Assembly (NCBI GenBank): GCA_002440225.1
Contig: DJSH01000081.1
Span: 1 to 15,932 of the forward strand
Length of the DNA: 15,932 nt
Source of the DNA: Candidatus Segatella violae
Lineage (GTDB): Bacteria > Bacteroidota > Bacteroidia > Bacteroidales > Bacteroidaceae
Reading direction: 5' to 3'
In this document: piece after piece, positions 13,885 to 15,932 of the stretch
How the letters are laid out: every line of letters starts with the position of its first letter
Numbering within the stretch: the first letter of the stretch is position 1
Notes under the pieces: generated by a model
Databases searched by the model: none
What the model saw: only the letters and a program-made list of their open reading frames with translations
What the model was told of the DNA's origin: nothing
Program-made: the position numbers and the translations under genes

Positions 13885-14208
13885 ACCTAAAATCAAAGAA
13901 GCACATAGCCTTTTATACAGCATTAGAGCCATATTCAAAAATAAAAATCTGACACCAAGTACTGTAAAGGTAAAAAACTTCAGAGCTCAACTCCATGGAG
14001 TCATTGATGCAAAATTCTTTATGTATAGACTCTGCTATATCAGAGGATAACTATATCCACGAAACTATGCAGGTATGCCAAAATCATGATTTTTATCAAG
14101 AAAGCTCGCATTTTTGAATCTTTTTTATTACTTTTGTAGTAGGAATAAGGGCGAAAGTCAAATCGACCTTACCAATAAGATGAATATTTTTAGTACCTTT
14201 GCAGCTAT
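13885..14208. other. AT-rich stretch without a recognisable intact gene
   Basis: No full gene is visible in these 324 bases. The frame from ATG 13872 ends after 26 codons. A second frame, open from about 13880 to TAA at 14050 without an early ATG, reads like a protein tail (PKIKEAHSLLYSIRAIF, then VKVKNFRAQLHGVIDAKFF). The overlap of these frames would fit a frameshifted small gene, but I cannot match it to a family. A 14-base palindrome AAAATCATGATTTT lies at 14080-14093. The last 60 bases carry the umuD control region. Confidence 0.4.
14147..14201 (+). promoter_or_regulatory. Probable umuDC promoter and operator
   Basis: TACCTTTG (14194-14201) fits the -7 element and lies only seven bases before the umuD ATG, so the mRNA leader would be nearly absent. 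The -33 position is weak. An imperfect inverted repeat, AAGGGCGA (14147-14154) / TCGACCTT (14163-14170), with one mismatch and an 8-base spacer, sits directly upstream and may bind a repressor. A second TAnnTTTG, TACTTTTG at 14129-14136, also lacks a -33. Confidence 0.5.
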
Positions 14209-14634
14209 ATGAAAATATTAAAAGGAGAATTTAAGAAAAAGCTCGACCTCGCCATATCGCCAGCCATCAAGGCGGGATTTCCGAGTCCGGCGGAAGACTA
14301 TCTGCAAGACTCGCTCGACTTCAACCGTGACTTGATTCGGAATCCGGAGGCTACATTTTATGGCAAGGTATCGGGCGACTCGATGATGGACGCAGGCATC
14401 AACGACGGCGACATCGCCGTCATCGACCGAAGCGTGGAACCATCGGATGGTGACATCATCGTGGCATACGTCAACAATGAGTTTACCATCAAGTACCTCG
14501 ACCTCTCTCACAAGGCTGAGGGGTATATAGAGCTTCGCCCTGCCAACAAGAAGTATCATCCCATTCGCATCGAGGCATTCGATGACTTCAGGGTATGGGG
14601 AGTGGTGGTTTGGACCATCAAGAAGTGGAAATAG
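14209..14634 (+). CDS. umuD: UmuD-type S24 self-cleaving subunit of translesion polymerase
   Basis: UmuD cleaves itself on RecA filaments after DNA damage; the trimmed dimer joins UmuC to form an error-prone polymerase. It has 141 residues (E. coli UmuD 139) and lacks the helix-turn-helix of LexA. The cleavage site is likely Ala22-Gly23 in KAGFPSPAEDY. The S24 dyad is Ser58 in GDSMMDAGI and Lys95 in EFTIKYLDL, with DGDIAVIDRS between them. The end WGVVVWTIKKWK is typical. umuC follows 33 bases downstream on the same strand, so they form an operon. Alternatives such as a phage repressor fragment are unlikely given the partner. Confidence 0.95.
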   Translation: MKILKGEFKKKLDLAISPAIKAGFPSPAEDYLQDSLDFNRDLIRNPEATFYGKVSGDSMMDAGINDGDIAVIDRSVEPSDGDIIVAYVNNEFTIKYLDLSHKAEGYIELRPANKKYHPIRIEAFDDFRVWGVVVWTIKKWK

Positions 14635-14667
14635 ACTTTTGAGACTATATAAGGAAATATCAAGGAT

Positions 14668-15932
14668 ATGAGATATTATGCCATTTGCGATTGTGACAAC
14701 TGCTATGTGAGTTGCGAGCGAGTGTTCCGCCCCGACCTACAGGGCAAGCCTGTCGTTGTTCTTTCGAACAATGACGGATGCGTCGTAGCTCGAAGTGCCG
14801 AGGCCAAGCAGATGGGCATCAAGGCAGGAACACCTTATTATCAGCTTTCGCAACTATTTCCTGGCCAGAATATCGCCGTGTTCTCCAGCAACTACGAGCT
14901 ATACGGAGAGATAACAGGGCGCATCATGGCCATCATCAAGGACATGGCTCCCCAGTATTTCCGCTACTCCATCGACGAAGCGTTCTGCGTGCTCGATGGT
15001 TTCACGTCCGGTCAGCTCAAGCAGTGGGGCAAGGACTTGCATGACCGAGTACTCAAGTCGGTTGGCATGCCTGTGAGTATAGGCATCGCACCCACCAAGA
15101 CCTTGGCGAAGATGGCGAGCCACTACGCTAAGAAATACGCTGGCTATGAGCATTGTTGCCTGATAGACACCGATGAGAAGCGGAAGAAAGCCCTCGCCCT
15201 CTACCCCATCGACGAGGTCTGGGGCATCGGCAGGAGATACGCTGCCAAACTGGAGGGACTAGGCATCAACAATGCCCTCGACTTCGCCGTGCATCATCGA
15301 GACTGGGTGCGCACGATGTTCAGAAATGTCGTGATAGAGCGTACTTGGAGGGAACTCCAGGGCGACGACTGCGTGCCCAACGAGGAGATGGCAAAGAAGA
15401 AAAGCATCTGTACCAGCCGTTCCTTCAACGGCATGATTTCAGACTATGAGCTGTTGAAGACCCATGTGGTCAACTTTGCTGTGAAGTGCGCCGAGAAGGT
15501 AAGAAGACAAGACTCCGTGGCATCCATCGTGGGGGTGTTCATCGACACCAACCACTTCCGTGATGACCTCCCCCAATACTGGAACATGGCAGACACCCGT
15601 CTGCTCACTCCCTCCTCCGCGACCTTGGAAATCATCAAAGCGGTAACACATTGCCTGAAATCCATCTATCGCCAAGGTTACTGCTACAAGCGTGCCGGCG
15701 TGATGCTGATGGGCATCACCTCGAAGAATGCCATCCAGCCCGACCTCTTCACCTTCGACCCCGCCAAGCACCAGAAATTCTCTGACCTAGATACGGCTGT
15801 AGATAAAATCAACAAGGTGGAAGGCACGGAAACCATGATTGTCGCCGCCCAGCAATATCCCGATGGCAAGAAATTCTCCGATGCCATCAAGCATGACTTC
15901 AAGAGCAAGAACCCCACCACAAGATGGAGCGA
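14668..15932 (+). CDS. umuC: UmuC-type Y-family DNA polymerase (3' end cut by the window)
   Basis: Catalytic subunit of the translesion polymerase, which copies past damaged bases with low fidelity. About 421 codons are visible with no stop; family members are about 420-425 residues, so only a few are missing. The palm carries Asp8 (AICDCDN), the steric-gate Tyr13 in NCYVSCERVFRPDL, and the catalytic YSIDEAF with Asp103 and Glu104. LSNNDGCVVARS and VGMPVSIGIAPTKTLAKMAS are also diagnostic. The helix-hairpin-helix is EVWGIGRRYAAKLEGLGI. The little-finger domain follows SICTSRSF, and the end KHDFKSKNPTTRWS matches the usual C-terminus. The ATG at 14668 is the only sensible start. It is paired with umuD and presumably induced by DNA damage. 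Confidence 0.96.
   Translation, partial: MRYYAICDCDNCYVSCERVFRPDLQGKPVVVLSNNDGCVVARSAEAKQMGIKAGTPYYQLSQLFPGQNIAVFSSNYELYGEITGRIMAIIKDMAPQYFRYSIDEAFCVLDGFTSGQLKQWGKDLHDRVLKSVGMPVSIGIAPTKTLAKMASHYAKKYAGYEHCCLIDTDEKRKKALALYPIDEVWGIGRRYAAKLEGLGINNALDFAVHHRDWVRTMFRNVVIERTWRELQGDDCVPNEEMAKKKSICTSRSFNGMISDYELLKTHVVNFAVKCAEKVRRQDSVASIVGVFIDTNHFRDDLPQYWNMADTRLLTPSSATLEIIKAVTHCLKSIYRQGYCYKRAGVMLMGITSKNAIQPDLFTFDPAKHQKFSDLDTAVDKINKVEGTETMIVAAQQYPDGKKFSDAIKHDFKSKNPTTRWS

Overview
The window is a stretch of chromosome from a Bacteroidota (Bacteroidales) bacterium, most likely of the Prevotella/Segatella group. The evidence is the gene families (LemA+TPM pair, DPP5-like S9 peptidase, Bacteroidales-type pyruvate kinase and RNase E/G), the near absence of Shine-Dalgarno sequences, and repeated matches to the Bacteroidota promoter form TTTG-N19/20-TAnnTTTG. 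The genus is an inference from overall similarity; no marker gene is present to settle it.

Layout. (1) 1-4694, minus strand: three glutamine amidotransferases in a row, glmS, a long PurF-type protein and carA (cut by the window edge). They route glutamine amide nitrogen into hexosamine, purine and carbamoyl-phosphate synthesis. An intrinsic terminator separates glmS from purF. (2) 4749-7122, minus strand: an outer-membrane polysaccharide export lipoprotein, probably co-transcribed with glmS 54 bases downstream, and pyruvate kinase upstream of it. The promoter of the export gene sits inside nested inverted repeats. (3) 7244-8760, minus strand: a TPM-domain membrane protein followed by lemA. 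(4) 8851-11057, plus strand: an HU-family protein, a 29-residue very basic protein, and RNase E/G preceded by a strongly folded leader that looks like an attenuator. A clear divergent promoter pair lies between TPM and HU. (5) 11096-13183, minus strand: a secreted S9 peptidase that converges on RNase E/G and shares with it one terminator made from both stop codons. (6) 13377-13694: a YbjQ-family protein. (7) 13695-14208: an AT-rich, gene-poor stretch with one 47-residue unknown ORF and possible remnants. (8) 14209-15932, plus strand: a umuD/umuC-type translesion synthesis operon, with umuC running off the end a few codons before its expected stop.

Most of the window is ordinary housekeeping DNA. 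The parts that deserve attention are regulatory: the three-hairpin leader with a possible antiterminator before RNase E/G, the nested palindrome that fills the export-gene promoter, and the inverted repeat in front of umuD. Among proteins, the most unusual are the PurF-type enzyme with altered Ntn and iron-sulfur positions and the tiny basic protein between HU and RNase E/G. I saw no tRNA, rRNA, CRISPR array, transposase or prophage gene. No clearly new multi-gene system is evident.
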